Source: Paenibacillus tyrphae (GTDB lineage: Bacteria; Bacillota; Bacilli; Paenibacillales; NBRC-103111). From it: a stretch of 64,000 nt of DNA. Under the pieces are notes generated by a model. The model did no database searches and was not told where the DNA came from. It saw only the letters and a list, made by a program, of their open reading frames with translations. The stretch spans positions 248,001-312,000 of the forward strand of contig NZ_JNVM01000006.1 in NCBI RefSeq assembly GCF_000722545.1. The letters run 5' to 3'. Each line of letters starts with the position of its first letter. Position 1 is the stretch's first letter. This document shows positions 1 to 9,163 of this stretch, in pieces. The translations under genes were made by a program, and so were the position numbers.

Positions 1-450
1 ATCCTCGTCGTTGATATAGTTGAAATCATCGCAAGGACCGCCTTTTTGCAACAGCTTGTAGTTTCTGTCCCGAGCCTCATCCATAAGTTTAATGGCCGCA
101 TCAACCGTTAGTTCCGGCGTTGACTCCGACGCAGCCCCAGTTTTCGGCGCGGGAGCTGCTGCCGGTGCTGTTTCGGTTTTCTGTGCCGGGGTTGCTGCCG
201 GTGCTGTTTCAATTTTCGGTGCCGGGGTTGCTACCGGTGCTGAAGGCGTCGCTGGCGTTGTTGGGGATACCGAATTTTGTTGGCTTTGCCCGTCATTTTT
301 TCCGGTAGTTTGAGCGCTTTCCGCAGGCGAAGTTTGATGATTCTGTCCTGCACAACCGGCAGCCAGCATGAGAACAAACAAAGCTATAGCAATTAACCAT
401 AGTTTTACTATTTTTTCGTTCAGCTTCAAAAATACTTTATCGTTCAGCAT
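1..450 (-). CDS. Lipoprotein, C-terminus cut by the window edge
   Basis: The reading frame is open from an ATG at 450 to the window edge, giving about 150 residues. It begins with a short basic/hydrophobic signal peptide and a lipobox (LMLAAGC, about residues 28-34), so it should be anchored on the outer face of the cytoplasmic membrane. A low-complexity Thr/Pro/Ala linker follows, with two near-identical copies of a K-x-ETAPAA-x-PA unit, then the start of a folded region. It lies directly downstream of the lysozyme/C39 effector gene (17 bp gap). By position it is the candidate immunity or accessory lipoprotein for that effector, which is inference. No domain is recognised in the visible part. 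Confidence 0.75.
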   Translation of the reverse strand, partial: MLNDKVFLKLNEKIVKLWLIAIALFVLMLAAGCAGQNHQTSPAESAQTTGKNDGQSQQNSVSPTTPATPSAPVATPAPKIETAPAATPAQKTETAPAAAPAPKTGAASESTPELTVDAAIKLMDEARDRNYKLLQKGGPCDDFNYINDED

Positions 451-467
451 GACGTACTCCTCTATCC

Positions 468-2699
468 TCATTTTGGCTTAAACTCCCGGACGCTCAATAT
501 TTGTCCTTTTGATTTATAGATCTGCATATGATCCAATGTCGTTTGCACTCCGCCCCACGGATCGATAATGATAATATCCGAGTCCTTGTTTCCTTCGTTC
601 GTATATCCGATAACTACTGCAAAGTGTGTGCTGGCCTTGCCATTCCGATCGTGTCCGTCACTTGAAACAATGCAAGGCAATCCCTTGTCAATGGACGCTC
701 TGATATGCCGATACACATCGTTTTTCGTAAAGCTTTTGCCCACATCATACCTTTGGTAAGACAAATCTACCGCTTTAGAGGCTCGAGGAAAATCCATAGC
801 GTTTCCTGGCGCATACTTTTTGCTTACCGAATTGAAATCCGTGTCGGCTCCATAAAAATTAGCCACCATCGTAAATGACGCAATTGCGCAGCCGGAAGCG
901 GAGAACGGAATTTGGTCTACCGCAGGTACTCCTTTGATTATGTGGTTGCCAGAAGGTGTAGGGGTTGGAGTCGGCTTTGGAGTTGGCTTCGGTGACGGGT
1001 TTTGTACACCGGAGCTTCCGTTTCCGGCACTTCCCGATACAGACTCAATGGCTTTTAACAGGATATACACGCCTGGTTGGCGGTCGACCACATTCGGATC
1101 GAATTTCCCGTCTGAAACATACTTTCCTTTGGTATATACATTTGTTCCGCTATAGGCATACGGGCTGACGAGGTCATTTTTCAGGTATCCTTTACCGTTA
1201 TACATTTCCGCATATGCCATCATGGCGACCAAGTCATTGGATGTTACGCTTAAATGATAAAATTTGATCAGGTCTTTTTTGTCCAATATTGCGTCTACCG
1301 CAGCCTCTTCAAAGTCTGTAAAAAATTTCCCCTTAGGTACTTTCTTCGTTACTTTTCCAAGCTTCTCTCCATTATGCAAATAAGCCGAAAAATCGCAGGA
1401 CGCCTCCCGATAGTGAATGGCGGCAATCAACTGCGGAGGAACGCCCGTTTTTTTAGAAATTCGTTCGTAAATGTCTATATTTTTCTTGTAAATTTCCGCG
1501 AATTTTTGCAATTCTTTTCCGAATTTGTCCTGATCGATCTTGTTAATTTTTCTTACCATTTCTTTGGCATGGTTATAGATCGGACCCGGATCGGGATTTT
1601 GCGTGCCTGACGAATCATAGCCTGCGCCCTGCGAGCTTCCTTCCCCTCCGCTTGGCTTCGCAGCCTTGTTAAAATTCTGCTTTGCCCATTCCGCTTCTTT
1701 CGGGGAACCGTACAAAATTTTCTCCGCAAGATACAACCTATCGTTGGCCCATTTATCGCCGCCCGGCTTACGGGTCATATTATAAAGATACTGTGCGTTG
1801 TTCTCCCATTCCGTTTTGTCATATACGCCGTTCCATGCTCTGTCCTGGGCATTCGAATACTTGCTTAGAGGATGGCTCCTGTTATCGGCCACGACTCTCC
1901 CCGCTTCTTCGATGCTGTGATCGATCGTGATCGTCCCGCCCATATGCTCGCGCGCGTACTTGGCGCTGGCCGCCACTCCGCTGGCATCACCGCCCGCTTG
2001 TGTCGGGGTTGCCCAGATTTGCTTCGCGCCCCAGATCATTTCATTGCCGACCATTCGCTGCGCATCGGCCAAATCATCCTGCAGCGTAATCGTTCCGCCC
2101 ATGGTACGGCCTTTGGCTGCCAGCTTCTCGGCTTTCTCTTTATTGGCCGGATCGTGCTCTTTATGCGCCTCCGCCCATAAAATTTTCGCCGACAAAATCA
2201 TCTGATTGCCGACCATCCGTTTCATCTCTTCCGTATCGCAGTTCGGGATGGTCCCACCCGATTTACGGGCTTCCCTGGCGTCCTGCTCCGCCTGTTTTTT
2301 TCCCGCCTCGTCCCCTTTCTTTTGCGCATCCAGCCATGCCATCCGGGCATCCAATATCCGCTCGTTGGCTACGATATTTCGTGCCAGCTCCTGATCGATC
2401 TCGCGGGAGATGACTCCGCCCATCTTCCGTCCGATGACCGCCAGATCGTCGGCTTTGTTTTTAAGCCGCTGCTTCTCTATGGCATTCTTCTCGGCATCTG
2501 CCTGGGCCCGTATTTTCTTCGCTTCCCAGATCATTTCGTTCCCGGCCTTCCGCCGCGCGTCCTCCGGAGTGTCCCATCCGTTCGGAATAACGATAAACGG
2601 GTCTACGCCTTCGTCCATGCTTCGTTTCCATTCTGCGATCATTTCTTCCTTGGTCGGTTCTCGCTCCAGAACCTGAGCGCCTGTCGTAGCTTTCGGCAC
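468..2699 (-). CDS. Probable injected effector: helical repeats, lysozyme-like domain, C39-like peptidase
   Basis: 743 residues. The GTG start at 2699 has a GGAGG seven bases upstream. Residues about 20-290 hold four related helical units, each with a W/I-x-x-A...G core and ending in MGG or SGG followed by TI or VIS. Around residues 400-550 is a lysozyme-like domain with a probable catalytic Glu432 in a HYREASCDF context. A Pro/Thr linker follows, then a C39-like peptidase fold with Cys604 (SGC), His692 and Asp713 (DPWGG) placed as in papain-like peptidases. There is no signal peptide, which fits loading into a contractile injection system rather than Sec export. It follows a VgrG-like gene and precedes a lipoprotein gene. 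A cell-wall-degrading toxin is the likeliest role; a structural tail-tip hydrolase is the alternative. Confidence 0.72.
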   Translation of the reverse strand: MPKATTGAQVLEREPTKEEMIAEWKRSMDEGVDPFIVIPNGWDTPEDARRKAGNEMIWEAKKIRAQADAEKNAIEKQRLKNKADDLAVIGRKMGGVISREIDQELARNIVANERILDARMAWLDAQKKGDEAGKKQAEQDAREARKSGGTIPNCDTEEMKRMVGNQMILSAKILWAEAHKEHDPANKEKAEKLAAKGRTMGGTITLQDDLADAQRMVGNEMIWGAKQIWATPTQAGGDASGVAASAKYAREHMGGTITIDHSIEEAGRVVADNRSHPLSKYSNAQDRAWNGVYDKTEWENNAQYLYNMTRKPGGDKWANDRLYLAEKILYGSPKEAEWAKQNFNKAAKPSGGEGSSQGAGYDSSGTQNPDPGPIYNHAKEMVRKINKIDQDKFGKELQKFAEIYKKNIDIYERISKKTGVPPQLIAAIHYREASCDFSAYLHNGEKLGKVTKKVPKGKFFTDFEEAAVDAILDKKDLIKFYHLSVTSNDLVAMMAYAEMYNGKGYLKNDLVSPYAYSGTNVYTKGKYVSDGKFDPNVVDRQPGVYILLKAIESVSGSAGNGSSGVQNPSPKPTPKPTPTPTPSGNHIIKGVPAVDQIPFSASGCAIASFTMVANFYGADTDFNSVSKKYAPGNAMDFPRASKAVDLSYQRYDVGKSFTKNDVYRHIRASIDKGLPCIVSSDGHDRNGKASTHFAVVIGYTNEGNKDSDIIIIDPWGGVQTTLDHMQIYKSKGQILSVREFKPK

Positions 2700-2750
2700 C
2701 TGACTCCCTCCTCGCTTCGCCCCTTGACATGTGATCTGTATGGTCTGCCG

Positions 2751-4145
2751 CTAGTTCGTTTTCACCTTATCTCCCTGAAGCTTCACGTTGCCGTCCAGCT
2801 CGACCAGACTCGTTTTACATTTCAGGCCCAGCGTGTTCTGCGCCGATATTTGCACCGTATTTCCGGCATGCAGAGATAAATTCCCATCCGCTTTGACCCG
2901 AATGTCTTTTTTACTGCGAATTTCAATGCCATGATCGTCGATTAAACGAATCAGCACTTCATCGTCTTTGCCGGTAATTAAAATTTCATTGTTTGTGAAG
3001 GCGATCGCTTTCCGGTGCTTGGTCATAAAAATTTTGACCTCCGGCTTCTTGATCAAATCTCCATCTTTTGTTTTCATACGGATCGAATGTGTAACGATAG
3101 CTTCCTCTTCGTTATCCGAGGGGAAATAGATGTTCACTTCGTCGTCCAGCTCCGGCATACAATACCATCCCGTATCGCCTTCCGCGGTATAAAACGTGGC
3201 GTGGGGGAACGAGCAGGTTTCTGCGACAGCAGGCTTCGCCTTATCGATTTCGTGAAAATGCACCTTGATCCGGTCTTCCTCGATCCCGATCACTTTTCCT
3301 CGAACGGATGACCCTTTGAGCTTGCTGTTCCGCAGACGTTTTTGCTGCAATCCGTCAGAGGTGGTCAGCACATATTCATGCTTGAGCACCCCGTGCCTGA
3401 TGGCGGCAATCGACTGAAAGACGTATAACGGACGATTCTTATAAGTAACGGAATCCCCAATGTTCAGCAGCACGTCTTTTTTGCCGGTGCTGTGTATTTT
3501 ATAGTACAGTAAGTTGCTGTTCTCGCTTTCGATTCCAGAACCGATCCTGCGGGTGACCGAAAAGTTAAAGTTTGTGAGCTCGCCCTTTTCCACGCCGTGC
3601 GGCAGGCCAAAATAAAACTGCGGCTTCACTGCCGTCGGACTCGGAATCAGCCCCCAGCCAAAACGGGACGCCATTCGTTTCATAAATTCCCAATCCGTCT
3701 CGTCGTACTGCATCGTGAACTTCTGTAGGGTCGTCTGATCCAGGCTGCTGTTCCAGTTGGCCCCGGAATAATTCCCTAAGAGGTTTTCGACCAGCTTGTG
3801 ATACGTCAGCTTCTGATTCTGGAACGTTCTGCGATTGATCTTCATGTCCATTGCATACGTATTGGACACGGCTTCGCCGACGATATAGTACACGTTCGCC
3901 GCAGCTCTTACCCGAATATTCATCAGCCGTCCTTTGAACAGGTCGATGAGCTTCCCGTCTTCCTTACGATAAGAAATTTCCAACGTTGTCGACGATTCCG
4001 CCATCTCCACGTACCGTTCTTTCACATCGTCCCTGACAATTCCGGTGAAATAAGCCTTGGCATGATCGTTGATCCGTTGGGTAATTCGAACCTTAGGATT
4101 CGTTAGCGCGATTGCCGTTTGGTTTATTCGTATGATGGGTTCCAT
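2751..4145 (-). CDS. VgrG/gpD-like spike protein
   Basis: 464 residues from the ATG at 4145, chosen because AAAGGAG lies eight bases upstream; an upstream in-frame start at 4229 lacks this. The sequence parallels the first half of the larger VgrG at 5845-8754: a gpD-like beta domain (FQNQKLTYHKLVENLLG; the ETDWEFMKRMASRFGWGL helix), a gp5-like OB region (SSVRGKVIGIEEDRIKVHFHEID; GWYCMPELDDEVNIYFPS), and a C-terminal beta-helix needle with VELDGNVKLQGDKV repeats. VgrG-type proteins form the trimeric spike at the tip of the tube and carry effectors. This one has no extra toxin domain, and the effector gene starts 51 bp downstream, so it probably carries the product of 468-2699. Confidence 0.85.
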   Translation of the reverse strand: MEPIIRINQTAIALTNPKVRITQRINDHAKAYFTGIVRDDVKERYVEMAESSTTLEISYRKEDGKLIDLFKGRLMNIRVRAAANVYYIVGEAVSNTYAMDMKINRRTFQNQKLTYHKLVENLLGNYSGANWNSSLDQTTLQKFTMQYDETDWEFMKRMASRFGWGLIPSPTAVKPQFYFGLPHGVEKGELTNFNFSVTRRIGSGIESENSNLLYYKIHSTGKKDVLLNIGDSVTYKNRPLYVFQSIAAIRHGVLKHEYVLTTSDGLQQKRLRNSKLKGSSVRGKVIGIEEDRIKVHFHEIDKAKPAVAETCSFPHATFYTAEGDTGWYCMPELDDEVNIYFPSDNEEEAIVTHSIRMKTKDGDLIKKPEVKIFMTKHRKAIAFTNNEILITGKDDEVLIRLIDDHGIEIRSKKDIRVKADGNLSLHAGNTVQISAQNTLGLKCKTSLVELDGNVKLQGDKVKTN

Positions 4146-4159
4146 GAGCGTCGCTCCTT

Positions 4160-4429
4160 TTATGATGATAGGAATGTTAGCCGATATGGTCGATATGCCA
4201 CGCGTTGGTATTCTTTGTTTTCCCGACATGTTACGATAGCCGTTTCGGGTTTGCAGCTTTCCTGATAAGCAGTTGTTCCATGGTCCTCAAACAGATATTG
4301 GTTGAGATAAGGAGACAGTACATAATCTTCATGAGGCAATTGAAATTGCAGCTCGGTTTGATGCGAAAGAAAGTTATAGATTTGCGCAGAAATATTGGGT
4401 CTAAACGAAGCTTTCTTCGTCACCTGCAT
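4160..4429 (-). pseudogene. ORF overlapping the lipoprotein at 4401-4712, possibly its frameshifted 3' part
   Basis: 89 codons in a different frame from the small lipoprotein upstream, overlapping its last 29 bp. The residues look like a real protein (aromatic- and proline-containing, two cysteines), but there is no signal and no clear ribosome binding site for its ATG. Joining the lipoprotein frame to this one near 4420 would give one lipoprotein of about 185 residues. A frameshift mutation, a sequencing indel in the A-rich stretch, or two translationally coupled small genes would all fit. No family is recognised. Confidence 0.4.
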
Positions 4430-4712
4430 TTTTCACATAATGTATCATTTCATTATCGCCTGTACCTCGAAATAGAAGCCAGTCGGATAGCTTTTCTTGA
4501 TAAGCTTTTGCTTCATTATTGTCATTGTTATGCCCCGATGAAATGTCGTCGGAATGAGTGTTCTCCCTCTTCTGTTCGGAGGTAACACGGTCGGCGGAGT
4601 TGTCCCCCAAACCTTCCTGCTGGCTATTTTTCTGTTCATTCGAACATCCTGTAAGCAGCAATAACATCAAGCCAATGATAAGGACGAAGCGGTTTCTTTT
4701 TGAACTACCCAT
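4401..4712 (-). CDS. Small lipoprotein
   Basis: 103 residues: signal peptide with lipobox (LLLLTGC, cysteine near residue 23), then an acidic, Asn/Ser-rich linker, then a short tail. Its start overlaps the end of the lipoprotein gene at 4705-5811 by eight bases, so the two are probably translated together. It may be truncated by a frameshift (see 4160-4429). It lies between the toxin-bearing VgrG and the second VgrG, the place where immunity genes are expected. The role is inferred only from position. Confidence 0.6.
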   Translation of the reverse strand: MGSSKRNRFVLIIGLMLLLLTGCSNEQKNSQQEGLGDNSADRVTSEQKRENTHSDDISSGHNNDNNEAKAYQEKLSDWLLFRGTGDNEMIHYVKNAGDEESFV

Positions 4713-5811
4713 CCTTCTGTCCTATCCCCTCGACTGCATGCCGTGTAATAGATGGTGGCAGTACATCTTGAGGAAACCAGAATCGGATCGTATAATTTGA
4801 AGGTATGCCATGGAGAATCCGGTCCTCCCCCGTTGTCAAATCCCTCAAATTAAAGTCTTTTGAGGACCGAAGCTTGTAAATAATTGTCTTTTTATCGGGT
4901 GCAAGAACGGCATCGTTTGTTTCAGCCGGAAAATCAAGCAGTCGAACTTCATCGTCCATGACCAAATAAAAATTTGTTTTCCCCTGTTCGTCATACTGCA
5001 TAGCAATTTCTGTTATTCCTTGATCCAATTTTGTCATGGCTTTGGCCAAATTCGGGTTTCGATACAGCTCCTTACTGCTTTTCACATCATAAACGACAAA
5101 ATCATTAGATTCTGAGACCAACAATTTTTGATTATCTTTGGAAAAAGCATACAAGCGCCGTTCGATCCCACTCTCCCCTTCAGTAGGAAAAAGTACCCTT
5201 ATCTTCTTCTGTTTCTCGAGGTCATACAAAACTAGACCCTCTTCGGAATTGGCAATGTACTGAGTGTGATCCGGGGTGAATAAGGCGATATAGTTGTCCA
5301 AGTTCCCGGCATCTCTTGTAAATGTTCCTTTAATAAAAACTTTTTGATCAATAAAGTCGTATCCTTCAATGATCTTTTCGGTAGATGATTTATCTGAGAT
5401 GAAATAGGCTTTACGTCCATCCTTTGTAAAGTGTTCCAAATACGTATTTTCGCAATTGACTGCGATAATTTTTCTTTGAATGAGATCATTCATGATCGCT
5501 TGAAAATCTACCGCTGCAACTTTTGAATTTTCCGGAGATTTTAGGTTAATTAATTGGTATCCGCCATCATATAATGTATCCTTGTTTTCAGCTAATAGCA
5601 GCCATCCTAAGTCTATGGATTTTTTTTCACTGTGACTAGGTTCCGGCGTTTCTTTTGGAGCAGTATTTGGAACTGGCTCCTTAATCTCCTTGGGAGTAAT
5701 TGCAACATTCTCATTTTGGGACCTCTTGTTACTTGATAATTGCTCAGGCTGGGAGCATCCGGTTAGCATAAGCAACAAACATATACAAAAAGCCAAGTAT
5801 TTTTTGATCAT
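4705..5811 (-). CDS. Lipoprotein with a predicted beta-propeller-like body
   Basis: About 368 residues from the ATG at 5811; an alternative GTG fifteen bases upstream would overlap the ribosome binding site. The signal peptide ends in a lipobox (LLLMLTGC). The mature part has a low-complexity linker and then repeated strand patterns (NYIALFTPDHTQYIANSEEG; LYAFSKDNQKLLVSESND; NDAVLAPDKKTIIYKLRSS) typical of WD40/TolB-type blades, although no named family is assigned. It lies immediately downstream of the VgrG fused to an L,D-transpeptidase-like domain. It is the best candidate for a surface-anchored immunity or cell-wall protection factor for that toxin, which is inference. Confidence 0.65.
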   Translation of the reverse strand: MIKKYLAFCICLLLMLTGCSQPEQLSSNKRSQNENVAITPKEIKEPVPNTAPKETPEPSHSEKKSIDLGWLLLAENKDTLYDGGYQLINLKSPENSKVAAVDFQAIMNDLIQRKIIAVNCENTYLEHFTKDGRKAYFISDKSSTEKIIEGYDFIDQKVFIKGTFTRDAGNLDNYIALFTPDHTQYIANSEEGLVLYDLEKQKKIRVLFPTEGESGIERRLYAFSKDNQKLLVSESNDFVVYDVKSSKELYRNPNLAKAMTKLDQGITEIAMQYDEQGKTNFYLVMDDEVRLLDFPAETNDAVLAPDKKTIIYKLRSSKDFNLRDLTTGEDRILHGIPSNYTIRFWFPQDVLPPSITRHAVEGIGQKDG

Positions 5812-5844
5812 CGATTTCTGGGGCACCTCCTCAAGCTTGTTTTA

Positions 5845-8754
5845 CTAATCTTTCCGATCTATAATTACGATACCGTTTAATTTATTATAGGGAATATTGC
5901 TAGGCACATTTTTTCCTGATTTATGATAGTCCGATTGCACATAATTTGAAGCATTCTGATCTAAGACACCAACCGCTTTTAAGAAGCGGGTATAATCATC
6001 TGACTGAATCGTTAAACAGCCTTCCGAGCTTGGGCCGGATGAAAAACCCATATGCACATTTATTCCCACCGCAGTTGTTTTATTTGGATCATTTGGATAA
6101 GTTGCAGGAACCCCTGCTCCATCCCTTACTCGAAGCGCTGGATACTCTTTCCTGTGTAGCCCGCTAACAAACTCGTACACACCTGCTTTGACCGTAGCTA
6201 TACCTTTTTGGTTTCCGTATGTTGGTAAAGTGCTTGTATTTTGGAAAGTTGCTTTAACTTCACCGCCTTTCACAACAACCCCTAAAGCTCCATGCCTACC
6301 GTCCGTACCGCCATGGTTACCAACCCCCTCGAAAAAGAACACAAGAGGGATGTCGGGATTTTTTTTCAACGCTGCTTGAATCGTCTGATCCGAATAATAT
6401 GAGTTGATTCTTTCTAATGCCGTTTTTTGATTGTCACGCAGTTCTTTATGATCAGTTACATATGAAGCTATGCGATGATCTGCTACGATCTGCTGTCCAT
6501 TATTATCCTTTTTAACATCGGTCGTGGAAGAAGGTTTTTGTTCATTGGCCTGATCATTCCCTGGACTTGGCTTCGCAGCAGGCGCACTTCCGCTCCCGCT
6601 CTTCTCCTGAGGCTTCGGCCAAGGCAGAATCCCACGCGCCACCTGATATGCATAAGCTTCCAGCAGCTCCTTCGTGTGAACCTTCCCGGCGAGGCCATAC
6701 TTGACGGAAAAATCGTACAGCGCGTTGTTCAACGAGGAATCCCACTCATCCTTCACATCCAGATTATATTTAAAGTCGTTCGGGAACTTCTTGGCCAACA
6801 GGTTCAAGCTCTCCCGCGCCGCGCGATGGCTGACGCCATATTTGGTCCTGATCTCGTCGGCGGATTTGGAGATTGATGCCGGGTCCTCCGTTGTCAGCTT
6901 GTTTTTGGCGTCAGCATATCGCTGCGTCAATTCCTCCAGCCGGTTCGCATCCTTATAAGACTCCGCAGAGCTGTTTCGGATCAAGACGATCATTTGTACC
7001 TTGTCCCGGAGAGAATTGGCAGCTCCATGGTAATAATCCTGCTCCGCTTTATTGCCCGCGGCATGCGCTTCATACCACTTCTCGGTATTCTCGTTCATCT
7101 GCTCCTGCGCCCATGGTGACATAGCATGGATCTCGTCGATCTTGTCGCGGATCTTCTTCGCGTTCGCGGCCGCTGCCTTCATGCCCTTCTCGTCGCCGGC
7201 CGCCTTGGCGCGGTAGTAATCGGCTTTGTACTTCAGCAGCAGCGGCTGTGCCCAGCCCGGGTAATTGCTGCCTCCGTTCATCTCCTGCTGCAGCGATGCA
7301 TAAGCCGCAACCTCTTCGTCGGGAAGCGGCGCCGTCAGGACGCGCGAGCCTTTGATATGATTTTCCCCGTCCAGACGAATATGGCTTGTCTTCGACGACA
7401 CGCTGATTTCTTTCGCTGCCGTAATTTCAAGCCGCTTGCCGTGCATGACCAGATCTTCGCCCGCTGCGAAGACTATGCTGCCTTTGCTGTACAATTCGAC
7501 GCCCGTCTCTTCGTTCAGCTTGACGAAGAAGTTGTCCCCCATCGAGGTCATTACTGTTTCTTTCGGAGCAAAACGCGCTTCCTTACTTCCCCTGGTACGC
7601 AGCCGCTTTGTATGAGGATCGCTGATCTTGTCACCGCCGCGGAAATGTTTTCTCAGAGAATGACTGACGACAGCGTCTTTTTCTTCACGGGATGGAAAAT
7701 AGAGGTGAACCGTATCGCTAAGCTCAGGCATACAGTGCCAACCGACCCCGTTATCGCTGGTATAGTACGTAGGATAAGGAAACCAGCAGGCGGTAGCTTT
7801 GTTCTGTTTCAGATCGATATTTAGATGTACCCTGACGTTCTCGTCCTTCACCTCGATCACTTTGCCCTCCAGAGAGGTTCCGGATAAATGCGGATTGAAA
7901 GTACGGCTTCGCTTCAGGCCGGATTCCGGGACTAATACATAATCGTACTTCAACACTTGTCGCTTGATGCTCGCAGTAGCCCGCTCGATTACCAAAGCCT
8001 TGTTTCGGAACAGAATGACGTCCCCGATTTCGAAATATTGATCCGATTCCACCTCGTAATACAGAAATTCCCGTTCGTTCGCATCTTCCCAGCGGGCGTT
8101 CGCCATCGCTTTGCCCGATTCCGCGGCATGTCTTCCCGTTAAATAGTTGCTTCCCTTTAAAGTGCCTCTGAGCTCCCCGCGCGAAATGCCGAACCAGAAT
8201 CTGGGTTTGTCCGAGGTAACGTCCGCCACCAAACCCGTGTAAAACCGAGAAGCCATTCTCCCCAAAAACTGCCAATCCGTTTCACGATACTGAATCGTAA
8301 ATTCGTCCAAGGTCCGGCTGCCCGCGGCCAAGTCGATGAAATCCGATTGTGGATACCCCCTGATTACTTCGCGGACCAATTCCGTGTAAGTCATATCCTG
8401 GTTTTGAAAAGAGCGACTCCGGACAGCCTTGTCCATTTGATAAGAGTGGGACAAACCTTTCACGATCATATGATAGTTGCCGCTGCTGAACCGGATTTCA
8501 AGCTCGGTTACCGTTCCTTTGAACAGACAGCGGACTTCTTTCTCTCCGTCCATCTGAAACACTTCGATATGCTCTCTGTACTGAGCCAGATCCGGATATT
8601 TCTTTTGATGGTCGTCCGATACGACAGCTTTGAGATACACTTCTCCGTGGCCGCCGACCTTCTTGACGAGCTTAAAATCCAGCAGCGCCACAATATCGTA
8701 AGGCGCCGTTATTTTCAGATCGCCGTACGTCGCGGCGCTCATCTGCATAACCAA
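5845..8754 (-). CDS. VgrG-like spike fused to helical repeats and a YkuD-type L,D-transpeptidase-like domain
   Basis: 969 residues. The TTG start at 8754 is preferred because GGGGG lies seven bases upstream; an ATG follows at 8748. Residues 1-480 are a gpD/gp5-like spike (MTYTELVREVIRGYP; ETDWQFLGRMASRFYTGL; GWHCMPELSDTVHLYFPS; beta-helix end IRLDGENHIKGSRV). Residues about 500-640 contain two copies of a helical unit (YPGWA...AAGDEKGM...IRDK; SPWAQ...AAGNKAE...LRDK) also found in the effector at 11861-13183. A Ser/Pro linker precedes residues 760-969, whose His901 and S910-x-G-C913 match the active-site pattern of YkuD L,D-transpeptidases. An evolved spike that acts on peptidoglycan is the likely role. 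Whether it cuts or cross-links is unknown. Confidence 0.82.
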   Translation of the reverse strand: MVMQMSAATYGDLKITAPYDIVALLDFKLVKKVGGHGEVYLKAVVSDDHQKKYPDLAQYREHIEVFQMDGEKEVRCLFKGTVTELEIRFSSGNYHMIVKGLSHSYQMDKAVRSRSFQNQDMTYTELVREVIRGYPQSDFIDLAAGSRTLDEFTIQYRETDWQFLGRMASRFYTGLVADVTSDKPRFWFGISRGELRGTLKGSNYLTGRHAAESGKAMANARWEDANEREFLYYEVESDQYFEIGDVILFRNKALVIERATASIKRQVLKYDYVLVPESGLKRSRTFNPHLSGTSLEGKVIEVKDENVRVHLNIDLKQNKATACWFPYPTYYTSDNGVGWHCMPELSDTVHLYFPSREEKDAVVSHSLRKHFRGGDKISDPHTKRLRTRGSKEARFAPKETVMTSMGDNFFVKLNEETGVELYSKGSIVFAAGEDLVMHGKRLEITAAKEISVSSKTSHIRLDGENHIKGSRVLTAPLPDEEVAAYASLQQEMNGGSNYPGWAQPLLLKYKADYYRAKAAGDEKGMKAAAANAKKIRDKIDEIHAMSPWAQEQMNENTEKWYEAHAAGNKAEQDYYHGAANSLRDKVQMIVLIRNSSAESYKDANRLEELTQRYADAKNKLTTEDPASISKSADEIRTKYGVSHRAARESLNLLAKKFPNDFKYNLDVKDEWDSSLNNALYDFSVKYGLAGKVHTKELLEAYAYQVARGILPWPKPQEKSGSGSAPAAKPSPGNDQANEQKPSSTTDVKKDNNGQQIVADHRIASYVTDHKELRDNQKTALERINSYYSDQTIQAALKKNPDIPLVFFFEGVGNHGGTDGRHGALGVVVKGGEVKATFQNTSTLPTYGNQKGIATVKAGVYEFVSGLHRKEYPALRVRDGAGVPATYPNDPNKTTAVGINVHMGFSSGPSSEGCLTIQSDDYTRFLKAVGVLDQNASNYVQSDYHKSGKNVPSNIPYNKLNGIVIIDRKD

Positions 8755-8786
8755 GCGAATGCCCCCTTTCGATTCTCTTCAAAAGC

Positions 8787-9161
8787 CTATTGCCCCTCGT
8801 TCACAATTGTAATTTTTCCGCACCACATGCACAGATTGGTTGAACAGTTCAAAAGCGCAGGGGAATGATCTACCAGCACATCCGTTTTTCCATCCAGCCA
8901 AGGCATCGTAATGACCGGTTTACACGGCATTTTTTTGAGCTGCCCTTGATTGGCGGCCGTCGCGGAAGCGACTTCGGGATTGGACAGACTGCTGCACAAG
9001 CCAAAAGCAGGGATGTTGATCTCAGGCTTGAAATCCTGCACATTTCCCTGCAGCTTATCGTTGATCGCTATTTTTCGTCCCGCCGGCGTTTTAAAATTCG
9101 CATTCGTGCTGCCATAGCTGCATTTAATGGAAGCGCCTTCTACCACATAACTTGAACTCAT
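8787..9161 (-). CDS. DUF4280 PAAR-like spike-tip protein
   Basis: 124 residues, ATG preceded by GAGGAGG. The pattern fits DUF4280: an N-terminal VVEGA-x-KCSYG, a central AFGLC, a CKPVITMPW motif, and a C-terminal SALL-type NCSTNLCMWCGKI with closely spaced cysteines and a Gly-Gln end. In this family the protein plays the part of PAAR, capping the VgrG needle and binding a metal through Cys/His. It sits one gene upstream of the toxin-bearing VgrG, which supports the role. The cysteines at residues 14, 51, 80, 105, 110 and 113 are candidate ligands, which is inference. Confidence 0.8.
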   Translation of the reverse strand: MSSSYVVEGASIKCSYGSTNANFKTPAGRKIAINDKLQGNVQDFKPEINIPAFGLCSSLSNPEVASATAANQGQLKKMPCKPVITMPWLDGKTDVLVDHSPALLNCSTNLCMWCGKITIVNEGQ

Positions 9162-9163
9162 AT

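Noticed and set aside
4160-4429. Independent functional gene
   Set aside because: No start signal and direct frame continuity with the lipoprotein before it make a frameshifted 3' part more likely, so it is listed only as a possible pseudogene part.
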